This document shows, one piece after another, positions 24,718 through 32,418 of a stretch of DNA of 64,000 nucleotides (positions within the stretch are counted from its first letter, which is position 1; every line of letters begins with the position of its first letter). The position numbers were made by a program, and so were the translations under genes. The stretch is from Methylocystis sp. (GTDB taxonomy: Bacteria > Pseudomonadota > Alphaproteobacteria > Rhizobiales > Beijerinckiaceae): positions 1 to 64,000 of the forward strand of contig JADCCX010000014.1 in assembly GCA_020252485.1 (NCBI GenBank), in the 5' to 3' direction. The notes under the pieces were generated by a model. It did no database searches. It was not told the origin of the DNA and was given only the letters and a program-made list of their open reading frames with translations.

Positions 24718-25227
24718 ATGCAGTCCACACTCACACCCCTGATCCATCCGAAATCGAAGCAATCGCAGGTTTTCCTGGTGATCGCGCTCGTCGCCGTAGT
24801 TTTGACCTCCTACATCGGCTCAACCGCAACGGCGCCCTCCATCCCCACCTGGTACGCGGCGCTGAACAAACCCTGGTTCAACCCGCCGAACTGGTTGTTT
24901 CCGGTGGCCTGGACGACGCTGTTTCTGCTGATGGCGTTCAGTTTCTGGCGCATCCTGCGGCAGGTCGGCGGTGGGCGGCCGCGGACCATCGCCATCATCG
25001 CCTTTGCCGTGCAGCTTATCATCAACATGTCCTGGTCGCTGGCGTTCTTCGCCGCCCGGAACATCGGCGCAGGACTTGTGGTCGCCGTTCTGCTGGTTGC
25101 GGCCGTAGCGTTCATGATCGTCGCTTTCCGCCGGATCGATCCGCTCGCCGGCAACGTCCAGTTGCCTTATCTCGCCTGGGTGACCTTCGCGCTCGTGCTG
25201 AACGCAACGCTTTGGCAGATCAACTGA
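24718..25227 (+). CDS. tspO: TspO/MBR-family membrane protein
   Basis: 169 residues with five transmembrane helices. The conserved PSIPTWYAALNKPWFNPPNWLFPVAWTTLFLLMAFSFWRI segment and later NMSWSLAFFAARN and WVTFALVLNATLWQIN are the TspO signature (tryptophans and the WxPP-like PPNWLFPVAW). TspO binds porphyrins and lipids and acts as an oxygen/redox-linked regulator in Rhodobacter. Start ATG 24718 is preferred over 24706, neither with a good ribosome binding site. Confidence 0.92.
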   Translation: MQSTLTPLIHPKSKQSQVFLVIALVAVVLTSYIGSTATAPSIPTWYAALNKPWFNPPNWLFPVAWTTLFLLMAFSFWRILRQVGGGRPRTIAIIAFAVQLIINMSWSLAFFAARNIGAGLVVAVLLVAAVAFMIVAFRRIDPLAGNVQLPYLAWVTFALVLNATLWQIN

Positions 25228-25236
25228 CCAGAGCGC

Positions 25237-25569
25237 ATGACCGGGCATCTGGACCTCCTCGGACCGGCGCTCGCCGGAACCATCGTGTCCGTGGTCCTCT
25301 GGTTCTGGCTTTCGCGACGCCTTACCGCGCGGGGCCGGACGCGCTGGCGCGCAGCGCCGCTATGCCTGCCGCTCCTGCTCGTCTCCATTGGCTACGGCCT
25401 ATACTGGTTCGGCTTCTTCCAGAGTCCCGCCGCTGCGGTGCAGCTCCATGCGGTCAAGCTGACCGTCAGCCACGCAACCGAAAGCTTAGCGCCTTATGCG
25501 CTTGCTGCCTGGCTGGCCGCCTCGCTGCTGTTGCTCTGGCCCATCGTTACGCGGAGGCAACCGGACTGA
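25237..25569 (+). CDS. Small integral membrane protein of unknown function
   Basis: 110 residues with three predicted membrane helices at about 8-26, 40-60 and 85-104, separated by a basic loop (RRLTARGRTRWR). I recognise no family. It begins 10 bases after tspO, so it is probably its operon partner. Confidence 0.6.
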   Translation: MTGHLDLLGPALAGTIVSVVLWFWLSRRLTARGRTRWRAAPLCLPLLLVSIGYGLYWFGFFQSPAAAVQLHAVKLTVSHATESLAPYALAAWLAASLLLLWPIVTRRQPD

Positions 25570-25624
25570 ACCATGCGATCCGCCGCCCTTGCGGCCCGAT
25601 CCTCTGCCGACTATAGATAACGTT

Positions 25625-25739
25625 ATCTCGTCGGGGTGCCCGAAGGATCGCCAGATCCGGGCTGAGAGATGGACAGGCGCAAGCCTTGATATCAACCCGC
25701 CGAACCTGATCCGGGTTATGCCGGCGGAGGAATCGAGAT
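25625..25739 (+). ncRNA. TPP (thiamine pyrophosphate) riboswitch
   Basis: Contains the invariant thi-box parts TCGGGGTGCCC (25631-25641), GGGCTGAGA (25659-25667) and CCTGATCCGGGTTATGCCGG (25705-25724). The 3' part of P4 overlaps the GGAGG ribosome binding site (25726-25730). P1 can be closed by ATCTCG (25625-25630) with CGAGAT (25734-25739), which includes the first two bases of the permease start codon, so ligand binding should block translation initiation. GATAACGTTATC (25616-25627), a perfect 12-bp palindrome, overlaps the 5' side of P1. Confidence 0.95.
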
Positions 25740-26592
25740 GTCCCTGGCCCTTGAGGGCAGCGGCGCTGGCCGCCAGAACGCTGCCATCCTGTCCCCGCGA
25801 AAAGTTTCTGCGGCCCTGTTGTCTCTGCTGCGATTGCTGCTGAAGCCGCAGGTTGTGGCCCTGCTGGGCGCAGCATTGCTCTGGGAAGGAGCAGTGCGGT
25901 TTTTCCAGATCCCGCTGTGGTATCTGCCGCCGCCCAGCCACATCGCGGTCACCGTCTATCGCAACTTCTCCTACATCCTGCCCAGCGCCGGGATCACAGC
26001 CCTCGAGACGCTGCTTGGGCTGCTGATCGGCATCGCGATCGGGATGGCGCTGGCGCTCGGCATGGCGGCCTCGCGCTGGCTGGCTGAGGCGCTCTCGCCG
26101 CTCGCGGTCGTCAGCCAGGCGATCCCCTTCATTGCGCTCGCGCCCCTGATGATGATCTGGTTCGGCTTCGGGATCACGTCGAAGATTGCGATGGCCGCCA
26201 TCACGATCTTCTTCTCGGTCACCGCGGCCTTCTACGAGGGCCTGCGGCGGACAGATGAGAACCTGCTCGATCTGGCGAGGCTCTACGGCGCTTCGCCCGC
26301 ACAGATCCTGTTCAGCATCAGGGTTCCGGCCGCGCTGCCGCATCTCGCGGCGGGCCTGAAGCTCGCGGCCGCCTACGCGCCGCTTGGCGCCATCGCCGGC
26401 GAATGGGTGGGCTCGGACGGCGGGCTCGGCATCATGATGACCTATCACAACGCCCGCATGCAGACCGACATGGTCTTCGCCGCCATGGTGGTGCTGATCG
26501 CCTTCTGCCTCGCCAACTGGCTTCTGATGTCGCTGCTGACCCGTTATCTGCTGCGCCATTTCCCCGACACGCTGAGCCAACGCGCCGCCTGA
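25738..26592 (+). CDS. thiX: ThiX-type ABC transporter permease (pyrimidine/thiamine precursor)
   Basis: 284 residues with about six membrane helices. The BPD_transp_1 EAA loop is near DLARLYGASPAQILFSIRVPAALPHLAAGLKLA. The upstream helix region LALGMAASRWLAEALSPLAVVSQAIPFIALAPLMMIWFG is typical of nitrate/sulfonate/HMP-type permeases. Control by a TPP riboswitch and pairing with a ThiY-type binding protein indicate import of a thiamine pyrimidine precursor. The start lies inside the riboswitch P1 region. No ATPase gene (thiZ) is found nearby. Confidence 0.9.
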   Translation: MSLALEGSGAGRQNAAILSPRKVSAALLSLLRLLLKPQVVALLGAALLWEGAVRFFQIPLWYLPPPSHIAVTVYRNFSYILPSAGITALETLLGLLIGIAIGMALALGMAASRWLAEALSPLAVVSQAIPFIALAPLMMIWFGFGITSKIAMAAITIFFSVTAAFYEGLRRTDENLLDLARLYGASPAQILFSIRVPAALPHLAAGLKLAAAYAPLGAIAGEWVGSDGGLGIMMTYHNARMQTDMVFAAMVVLIAFCLANWLLMSLLTRYLLRHFPDTLSQRAA

Positions 26593-26630
26593 ATTCCGAA
26601 ATTGAAATTGCCCTCAAGAAGGAGGTTCCG

Positions 26631-27578
26631 ATGACCCGACGCCTGTTCACCGCGCTGCTGCTGGCGCTCAGCTGCCTTGCCCCGCCGGCGGCGATGGCGC
26701 AGCAGCCGGAGAAGCTGACGCTGCTGCTCGACTGGTTCGTGAACCCGGATCATGCGCCCATCATCATCGCGAAGGAGCGCGGCCTGTTCGCCAGGCGCGG
26801 CCTTGACGTCCAGATCGTCGAGCCCTCGGATCCTTCGGCGCCGCCGCGCCTGATCGCGGCAGGTCAGGGCGACATCGCCATCAGCTATCAGCCGAGCTTC
26901 ACGCGCGCCGTCAAAAGCGGCATCCCCGTCGTGCGCATCGGCACGCTCGTGGCGACGCCGCTGAACACGCTGACGGTCCTCTCGGACGGCCCGGTCAAGA
27001 CGCTCGCCGATCTCAAGGGCCGCACCATCGGCTACTCCGGCTCGGGCATCCATGACATGATGCTGAAGACGATGCTGAAGAGCGTCGGCCTCACCGAAGC
27101 CGATGTGAAGCTTGTCAATGTCAATTTCGCGCTGACGGCCGCGCTGGTCTCCGGCCGCGCCGATGCGATCATCGGCGGGTTCCGCAATTTCGAAGGCACG
27201 GAGATCGAACTCGCCGGCAAGAAGCCGAAGATGTTCTTCCCGGAAGAGCATGGCGTGCCGGCTTACGATGAACTGATCTATGTCGTGAAGCAGGAGCGGT
27301 TCGATGACCCGCGCTTTGACCGGTTTTTCGCAGCCATCGAAGAGGCGACGATGATGATCCTGAACGATCCGCAGGGAACCTGGGCGACATTCATCAAGGC
27401 CTATCCGAAGCTGGACGATACGCTCAACAGAAAGGCCTGGATGGATACGATGCCGCGCTTCCAGGCGTCGCCCCGCGCTGTCGATCCCGCCCGCTATCTT
27501 GCCGTGGCCGAATTCATGCGGCAGGCCGGCATCATCGACAAGGTCGAGCCGATCGAGCGCTATATCGGCAAGCGCTGA
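26631..27578 (+). CDS. thiY: ThiY-type substrate-binding protein (NMT1-like)
   Basis: 315 residues from ATG 26631 (AGGAGG at 26619-26624). A signal peptide (MTRRLFTALLLALSCLAPPAAMA) precedes KLTLLLDWFVNPDHAPIIIAKERGLFARRGLDV, the conserved NMT1/THI5-like opening, then GQGDIAISYQPSF and IGYSGSGIHDMML. Family members bind formylaminopyrimidine (HMP precursor). It is periplasmic and delivers substrate to the permease upstream, in the same TPP-riboswitch-controlled operon. Confidence 0.92.
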   Translation: MTRRLFTALLLALSCLAPPAAMAQQPEKLTLLLDWFVNPDHAPIIIAKERGLFARRGLDVQIVEPSDPSAPPRLIAAGQGDIAISYQPSFTRAVKSGIPVVRIGTLVATPLNTLTVLSDGPVKTLADLKGRTIGYSGSGIHDMMLKTMLKSVGLTEADVKLVNVNFALTAALVSGRADAIIGGFRNFEGTEIELAGKKPKMFFPEEHGVPAYDELIYVVKQERFDDPRFDRFFAAIEEATMMILNDPQGTWATFIKAYPKLDDTLNRKAWMDTMPRFQASPRAVDPARYLAVAEFMRQAGIIDKVEPIERYIGKR

Positions 27579-27592
27579 GCGGGATGCGGCCG

Positions 27593-28639
27593 ATGAACCT
27601 TTATTTCAGCCCAACGCAATTGCTGCATCGGCCGCAAAAATTCATGGCGGCCGGGCAGGTGGCGGCGCCGCTCGAGAATCCGGATCGGGTCACCATGCTC
27701 TCGGAGCGCCTCGCGGCGGCAGGCCTGACCGTGATGCCGCCCAAGGACCACGGCATGGCCGCGATCGCAAAGGTGCATGACGCGCAATATCTGGCCTTCC
27801 TCGAAACGGCATATGCCGAATGGATGAAGCTGCCCAAAGCCGGATCGGAAGTCTGGCCCAACATCCACCCCTGGCGCGGCACCGGCGCCAATCCGGACCG
27901 CAAGGGCCCGCCGCAGGGCGGCATCGTCGGCAGGGCCGGCTGGTATATCGGCGACATGGCGGTGGCCATGGGCGAGGGCACCTTCGCGGCCGCCTATGCC
28001 TCGGCGCAGACGGCCATCGCCGCGGCGAATGCCGTTCTGGCAGGGCATGGAGCGGCTTTCGGCCTCTGTCGGCCCCCCGGACATCATGCCTATGCCGACA
28101 GGGCCTCCGGCTTTTGCTTTCTCAACAATGCGGCCATCGCGGCGGAAATCCTGCGGCAGCGTTTCGACCGGGTCGCGATCCTCGATTTCGACACTCACCA
28201 TGGCGACGGGACGCAGGCGATCTTCTATGACCGCGCCGATGTGCTGGTGGCTTCCGCGCACACCGATCCGACGCACTACTATCCCTTCTACTCCGGATTC
28301 GCGGATGAGAGGGGGCGCGGCGAGGGCCTGGGCTTCAATCTCAACCTCCCCCTCCTCCCGGGAGCTGACGACGCGGCCTATGAAGCGGCCTGCCGATCGC
28401 TGGCCGATGCCGCCCGGGCTTTCGGCGCGCAGGCCGTCGTGCTCTCCGCTGGCTGGGATGCGCATCGCGACGATCCCCTGTCGAAGCTCGCGGTATCCTC
28501 CGCAGCCTTCGCGGCGATCGGAACCCTGTTCGGATCGCTCCGCCTGCCAACCGTCATCCTGCAGGAGGGCGGCTATTCGCTCAGCGCCGCAGCAGAGGCA
28601 GCGCCCCGCTTCGTGACGGCCTTCCTGGCCGCGCGCTGA
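27593..28639 (+). CDS. HDAC-fold zinc amidohydrolase, TPP-riboswitch operon
   Basis: 348 residues. All zinc ligands and the catalytic His pair are present: LCRPPGHHAY, ILDFDTHHGDGTQ (Asp, His) and LSAGWDAHRDDPL (Asp); EGGYSL near the C-terminus matches the family glycine-rich loop. Bacterial members deacylate acetylpolyamines or other N-acyl amides. The gene starts 5-14 bases after thiY (ATG 27584 or 27593), so it should share the TPP riboswitch. A deformylase acting on imported formylaminopyrimidine is an attractive hypothesis, but polyamine deacetylase is the standard alternative. Confidence 0.9.
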   Translation: MNLYFSPTQLLHRPQKFMAAGQVAAPLENPDRVTMLSERLAAAGLTVMPPKDHGMAAIAKVHDAQYLAFLETAYAEWMKLPKAGSEVWPNIHPWRGTGANPDRKGPPQGGIVGRAGWYIGDMAVAMGEGTFAAAYASAQTAIAAANAVLAGHGAAFGLCRPPGHHAYADRASGFCFLNNAAIAAEILRQRFDRVAILDFDTHHGDGTQAIFYDRADVLVASAHTDPTHYYPFYSGFADERGRGEGLGFNLNLPLLPGADDAAYEAACRSLADAARAFGAQAVVLSAGWDAHRDDPLSKLAVSSAAFAAIGTLFGSLRLPTVILQEGGYSLSAAAEAAPRFVTAFLAAR

Positions 28640-28691
28640 GGGTAGCGTTCACTTCTAGGAGCACGCAAACTTTCGGGCTTTACGGTGATGG

Positions 28692-28706
28692 TTAACCAAT
28701 CGTAAA
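28692..28706. promoter_or_regulatory. CtrA-like box before GNAT gene
   Basis: TTAA, CCAATCG, TAAA at 28692-28706 is near the CtrA consensus TTAA-N7-TTAA with one mismatch and shares its core with the 3243 site. It lies 7 bases before the ATG at 28714. Motif match only. Confidence 0.25.
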
Positions 28707-28713
28707 CAAGCTC

Positions 28714-29220
28714 ATGAGCACGAGAACGATCCGAATCCGTGTTGCCGAACCCGCCGACGCCGCAGGCGTGGCCGATGTCCATGATGCGGCCTGGATGGAA
28801 GCCTACCGCGGCATTATTCCCGGCGCTCATCTCGAACGGATGGTGCAGCGCCGCGGCCGGAAATGGTGGGCCAACGCGTTGTCCCGCGGCAGCAGGATCG
28901 CCGTCCTGGATTTCGACGACACGATTGCGGGCTATGCAAGCTACGGGCGCAACCGCGCGGTTTCGCTGCCCTATCGCGGTGAAATATTTGAGCTTTATCT
29001 CAAGCCGGCCTATCAAGGCCTTGGTTTTGGGCATCGCCTGTTCAGCGCAGCACAAAAGGAACTGGCCAATCTCGGCCTCAACTCCGTGCTGGTCTGGTCA
29101 CTGGCGGATAATGAGCGCGCCATCGCCTTCTACGAGCGGCTGGGCGGCATCCTGGTCGGACGAGCTCACGAGACCTTCGGCGACGTCTCTCGCGAACGGC
29201 TGGCCTTCGGCTGGCGCTAG
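28714..29220 (+). CDS. GNAT-family N-acetyltransferase
   Basis: 168 residues. IRVAEPADAAGVADVHDAAWMEAYRGIIP is the opening of a RimI-like GNAT, EIFELYLKPAYQGLGFGHRLFSAAQKEL holds the acetyl-CoA loop (YQGLGFG), and NERAIAFYERLGGILVG the C-terminal strand. Substrate unknown. Its TAG stop (29218-29220) lies inside the CTAG target-site duplication of a MITE (29217-29335), so the insertion is exactly at the 3' end of the gene. Confidence 0.88.
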   Translation: MSTRTIRIRVAEPADAAGVADVHDAAWMEAYRGIIPGAHLERMVQRRGRKWWANALSRGSRIAVLDFDDTIAGYASYGRNRAVSLPYRGEIFELYLKPAYQGLGFGHRLFSAAQKELANLGLNSVLVWSLADNERAIAFYERLGGILVGRAHETFGDVSRERLAFGWR

Positions 29221-29335
29221 CAGGCTGCTGAAAAAGTCTAAAATGACGGGTACAAACCGGAAACATAACGGATTCGAACGGGGTTCAAACCGGAATCGCG
29301 GTGTGTCAAAAATGTGTTTTTCAGCAGCCTGCTAG
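29217..29335. mobile_element. MITE with CTAG target duplication
   Basis: Perfect 18-bp terminal inverted repeats (TAGCAGGCTGCTGAAAAA at 29218-29235 and its complement at 29317-29334), about 80 bases of non-coding interior, and flanking CTAG at 29217-29220 and 29332-29335. The target-site duplication of a CTAG tetranucleotide is characteristic of IS5-group transposases. No transposase is present. The element inserted at the GNAT stop codon. Confidence 0.8.
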
Positions 29336-29437
29336 AGCATTTTCCGAAGAAGTGGATACCGGTTCTTCGAAAGAAAATGCGGTAAATCAAGAGCTTAGAG
29401 CGGCCGATCTGATTCAGTCAGATCGGCAACCGCTCTA
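29336..29437. repeat. RIME-like mosaic intergenic repeat
   Basis: Begins gagcattttccgaagaagtg (29335-29354) and includes ataccggttcttcgaaagaa, then an AGAGCGG ... CCGCTCT pair enclosing GCCGATCTGA (29403-29412), loop TTCAG, TCAGATCGGC (29418-29427). This resembles the Rhizobium-specific intergenic mosaic elements. It abuts the MITE, so the gap 29221-29564 is mostly repeats plus a promoter, without a gene. Confidence 0.75.
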
Positions 29438-29564
29438 GGGCGCGGCGCGATAAGAATCATTGTCAAGCGCTTAACCCGATCATTTGTCCAGAATACCCTA
29501 ACGCTATGTTAAAGCATCGCGGTCATCCTGTTTTCTGCGAAAGAGCATCGGTGCCTGTGGCAAC

Positions 29565-29870
29565 ATGTGGAAACTCGCCGGATTAGCGCATCTGACGGAC
29601 AAGGAGCAATACCTGCTCCTTGTAATCGCTATCTGCTGCTCGTTTGCTATCGGCTGGTTCATGAACCTGATCATGGGCCGCGCCGGCTTCGGCATCTTCG
29701 GCAATGCGTGCGTCACGATGATCGGCATCTTCGTCGGCCTGATGAGCTACAACCGCTTTTACGGCCGCATGACGTCACCGGATATTTCCGTATTGTTCAC
29801 TTTCGTCATCGCATCAGTGATGCTGCATCTCGTCCTGCTCTCGGCGATTCGGCGGCTGATGCGGCTTTAG
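29565..29870 (+). CDS. GlsB/YeaQ/YmgE-like (transglycosylase-associated) small membrane protein
   Basis: 101 residues, three or four hydrophobic helices. SFAIGWFMNLIMGRAGFGIFGNACVTMIGIFVGLMSY matches the glycine-rich repeat of the YeaQ/GlsB family. These are stress-related inner-membrane proteins of unknown mechanism. A CtrA-like box CTAA-N7-TTAA lies upstream at 29498-29512. No strong ribosome binding site. Confidence 0.75.
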   Translation: MWKLAGLAHLTDKEQYLLLVIAICCSFAIGWFMNLIMGRAGFGIFGNACVTMIGIFVGLMSYNRFYGRMTSPDISVLFTFVIASVMLHLVLLSAIRRLMRL

Positions 29871-29881
29871 AGCATGGCGCA

Positions 29882-30514
29882 TCAAGGCTTAGAGCATGGC
29901 GGCGCGCTGACGACGGGAACGTCGCTCCAGCCTCGTTTCGCCATCTCAAGCGCCATATCGTTCTGGAACCGTTCGCCTTCGCCCTTGATCAGGCGCGGCA
30001 GCACATCCCCGCATAGGCGCGCCATATCCTCGGCCCAGCCCTCTTCGCTTCGGGCGAAGTCGCTGAGCACATAGGCATGCACCATCGTCTTGTCGCCGGG
30101 ATGGCCGATGCCCATGCGCACCCGCACGTAATCATTGCCGCAATGGGCCGAGATCGAGCGCAGGCCATTATGGCCGGCGATGCCGCCGCCGGTCTTGACC
30201 CTGAGCTTCGCCGGGGCGAGGTCCAACTCGTCATGAAAGACGATGATATCGCCGAGCGCGACCTTGTGAAACCGCATCGCTTCGCCGACCGCGCGACCGG
30301 ATTCGTTCATGAACGTCTGCGGCTTCATCAGCAGCAGCTTCCCGCCTTCGGCGGCGGCCTCCGTCACCTCGGCTTGGAACTTCGCGCGCCACGGCTTGGC
30401 GTTCCACCGCCGGGCGATCGCATCAAGCGCCATGAAGCCGATGTTATGCCGGTTCCGGGCGTATTTGGCGCCTGGGTTGCCGAGTCCTACGATCAGATGC
30501 AGGCGGTCCGCCAT
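29882..30514 (-). CDS. pth: Peptidyl-tRNA hydrolase
   Basis: 210 residues. The active-site His is in YARNRHNIGFMALDAI; LLMKPQTFMNESGRAV, IIVFHDELDLAPAKLRVKTGGGIAGHNGLRSI and DYVRVRMGIGHPG are all conserved. Pth releases peptides from peptidyl-tRNA after premature drop-off. It follows rplY on the same strand, a classical pair (ctc-pth), with a terminator-like hairpin in the gap. The C-terminal 15 residues are unlike the family. Confidence 0.97.
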   Translation of the reverse strand: MADRLHLIVGLGNPGAKYARNRHNIGFMALDAIARRWNAKPWRAKFQAEVTEAAAEGGKLLLMKPQTFMNESGRAVGEAMRFHKVALGDIIVFHDELDLAPAKLRVKTGGGIAGHNGLRSISAHCGNDYVRVRMGIGHPGDKTMVHAYVLSDFARSEEGWAEDMARLCGDVLPRLIKGEGERFQNDMALEMAKRGWSDVPVVSAPPCSKP

Positions 30515-30532
30515 GCTGGCCTCCTCAACAGG

Positions 30533-30556
30533 AAAGGCCGGGTTTCCCCGGCCTTC
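30533..30556. terminator. Strong hairpin between rplY and pth
   Basis: AAGGCCGGG (30534-30542), loop TTTC, CCCGGCCTT (30547-30555): a perfect 9-bp stem. In the transcription direction it is followed by TCCTG rather than a T-run, so it may attenuate rather than stop transcription into pth. Confidence 0.6.
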
Positions 30557-30580
30557 ACCCGCTTCACCTGATAGAGCTGC

Positions 30581-31231
30581 TTACTTCTTGGCCGCAGGAG
30601 CCGGAGCAGCAGCAGCGGCGGGAGCAGCAGCAGCGGCGGAAGCTGCGGCTTCCTCGGCTGTCTGAGCCTTGGGCGGCGTGATCGTCGCGATGGTGAAGTC
30701 GCGGCCCTGGATCACCGTCTTCGTACCGGCCGGCAGCGTGATCTGGTGGATCTTCACCGCATCGTTGAAGGCAAGGCCGGTTAGGTCCGCCGTCAGGCTG
30801 TCGGGGATGGAATCCGCCGGGACGATCAGTTCAACGGCATGGCGCACGATGTTCAGCGCGCCGCCCTGCTTCAGGCCCGGCGAGGCTTCGTGGTTGATGA
30901 AATGCACCGGCACCTCGACACGGATCGTTGCGCCTTCGGAAAGGCGGAGGAAATCAACATGCAAGGGCGTATCGCGCAACGCATCGAGCTGATAATCGCG
31001 CGGAATGGCGCGGATCGTCTCGCCTCCGACCTTGATCTCGAACACGGTCGTCAGGAAGTGGCCAGCGTAGATGAGCTGGTTGGTGCGGTTGTAATCGAGC
31101 GAAATCGACACGGGCGCCTGGCCACCGCCATAGATCACCGCTGGAACGCGATGGTCACGACGTGTAGCCCGGGCGGCCCCCTTGCCGACCCGCTGACGCG
31201 GTTCGGCGTCAAGCTGCTTCAAGGAAGCCAT
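30581..31231 (-). CDS. rplY: 50S ribosomal protein L25/general stress protein Ctc
   Basis: 216 residues, the long (Ctc) form of L25 with the TL5-type C-terminal beta domain. [42 protein letters not shown] is the 5S rRNA-binding domain; [25 protein letters not shown] is the C-domain. The last 25 residues are a low-complexity Ala/Pro tail ending in KK. It binds 5S rRNA in the 50S subunit. The order rplY-pth is conserved in bacteria. Confidence 0.96.
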   Translation of the reverse strand: MASLKQLDAEPRQRVGKGAARATRRDHRVPAVIYGGGQAPVSISLDYNRTNQLIYAGHFLTTVFEIKVGGETIRAIPRDYQLDALRDTPLHVDFLRLSEGATIRVEVPVHFINHEASPGLKQGGALNIVRHAVELIVPADSIPDSLTADLTGLAFNDAVKIHQITLPAGTKTVIQGRDFTIATITPPKAQTAEEAAASAAAAAPAAAAAPAPAAKK

Positions 31232-31366
31232 GGGTCATCTCCGGTTTGCAAAAACAAAAACACGGCGAAAACCGCCGCGTTCACCGTCGCCTCCAAGGGT
31301 GCGGGACGGTTGCCGATGCCTATGGCAGAAAATACCCCGGATGGGAAGAGGCGGCCATAACCGCAC

Positions 31367-32326
31367 TCAGGCCTCCCGGAACCTCCCGTCCTCGACGCCA
31401 TGGATGAATGACGTCACCTTGCGGATGGTCGCCCGATCCGCAAGCAGGGGCGCATGCCCTTCGCCCGGAACGACATAGGCCTCGCAATGGGGGTGACGGC
31501 GGGTCATTTCAGCCTGGGTTTCCGCCGAGAAGAGGTCCGAATTCTCGCCCCGGATCGAGAGCACCGGGAAGCCGCGCAGCCCATCGAAATATTGCCAGAG
31601 GGGCGGCAGCGGCTTTTCGAGGTCAAACTCCTCCAGGCTTTTCATGAGCCTCGGGTCATAGTCGGGAGCCAATCCTGCCGGGGTCTCCTTGAAGCTGCGG
31701 CGGGCGAAGGTTTCCCAATCCGCAGCCGAAAGCCGGGTGAAATGCTGGCTGGCGATGCGCTTCAGGATCGCGACGGCCTCGGTGTAATCCGCCGGCTTCG
31801 GGAGCTTGCCGACATAGCTCTTGATGCGCGCCAGGCCCTTGCCCTCGATGATGCCGCCGATATCGTTCAGCACCACGCCCCTGATGCAGGCGGGGCGGAC
31901 GGCGGAGAGGCCCATGCTGATGATGCCGCCCCGCGACGTGCCGATGAAGACAGCCTGGTGGATGCCGCAGGCGGTCATCACATCCTGAACGTCCTGCAGT
32001 TCGACGCGGATATCGTATTTGCCGGGATCGGAATCATACTCCGAACGGCCCCTCCCCCGGTAATCCATGGCGAGCACCATGCGCGGGCGCGAGCGATGGG
32101 TGGAGAGCGCCGTTGCGATCTCGTGGAAATCCACTCCATTGCGCGTCAGGCCCGCCAGGCAAACAACGGGCAGATGCCCGGCAAGAGGGGAGCCGTAAAG
32201 CCGGTTGTGCAGCCTCAGCCCATCCTGGCTGGTGCAATAAAAGCTTTGCCAGAGGCTGCCCTCCCCCTCCTGCAAAGCCGCCTTCGGCAGCGCATTGACC
32301 GGGCCGCTCGCTACGCCTGCGCTCAT
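31367..32326 (-). CDS. Alpha/beta hydrolase fold protein
   Basis: 319 residues from ATG 32326. Nucleophile Ser in FIGTSRGGIIS (G-x-S-x-G), an Asp in ISIRGENSDLF and His in VPGEGHAPLL complete the triad; oxyanion region VVCLAGLTRNGVDFHE, then MDYRGRGRSEYD. An esterase, lactonase or dehalogenase-type hydrolase; substrate unknown. Longer N-terminal readings into the repeat at 32419-32630 are unlikely. Confidence 0.88.
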   Translation of the reverse strand: MSAGVASGPVNALPKAALQEGEGSLWQSFYCTSQDGLRLHNRLYGSPLAGHLPVVCLAGLTRNGVDFHEIATALSTHRSRPRMVLAMDYRGRGRSEYDSDPGKYDIRVELQDVQDVMTACGIHQAVFIGTSRGGIISMGLSAVRPACIRGVVLNDIGGIIEGKGLARIKSYVGKLPKPADYTEAVAILKRIASQHFTRLSAADWETFARRSFKETPAGLAPDYDPRLMKSLEEFDLEKPLPPLWQYFDGLRGFPVLSIRGENSDLFSAETQAEMTRRHPHCEAYVVPGEGHAPLLADRATIRKVTSFIHGVEDGRFREA

Positions 32327-32418
32327 CAAATCATTATCCTGCCGGCGGTTGCGCCATCCGGGGAGAACATCACGGCCCCGGGCGATTTTCAAGCGGACAA
32401 GGCCTTTCCCGCACGGCC

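Noticed and set aside
30581-30660. Frameshift at the end of rplY giving the Ala-rich tail
   Set aside because: Ala/Pro/Lys-rich C-terminal tails are common in long-form L25 proteins of alphaproteobacteria; the frame is continuous.
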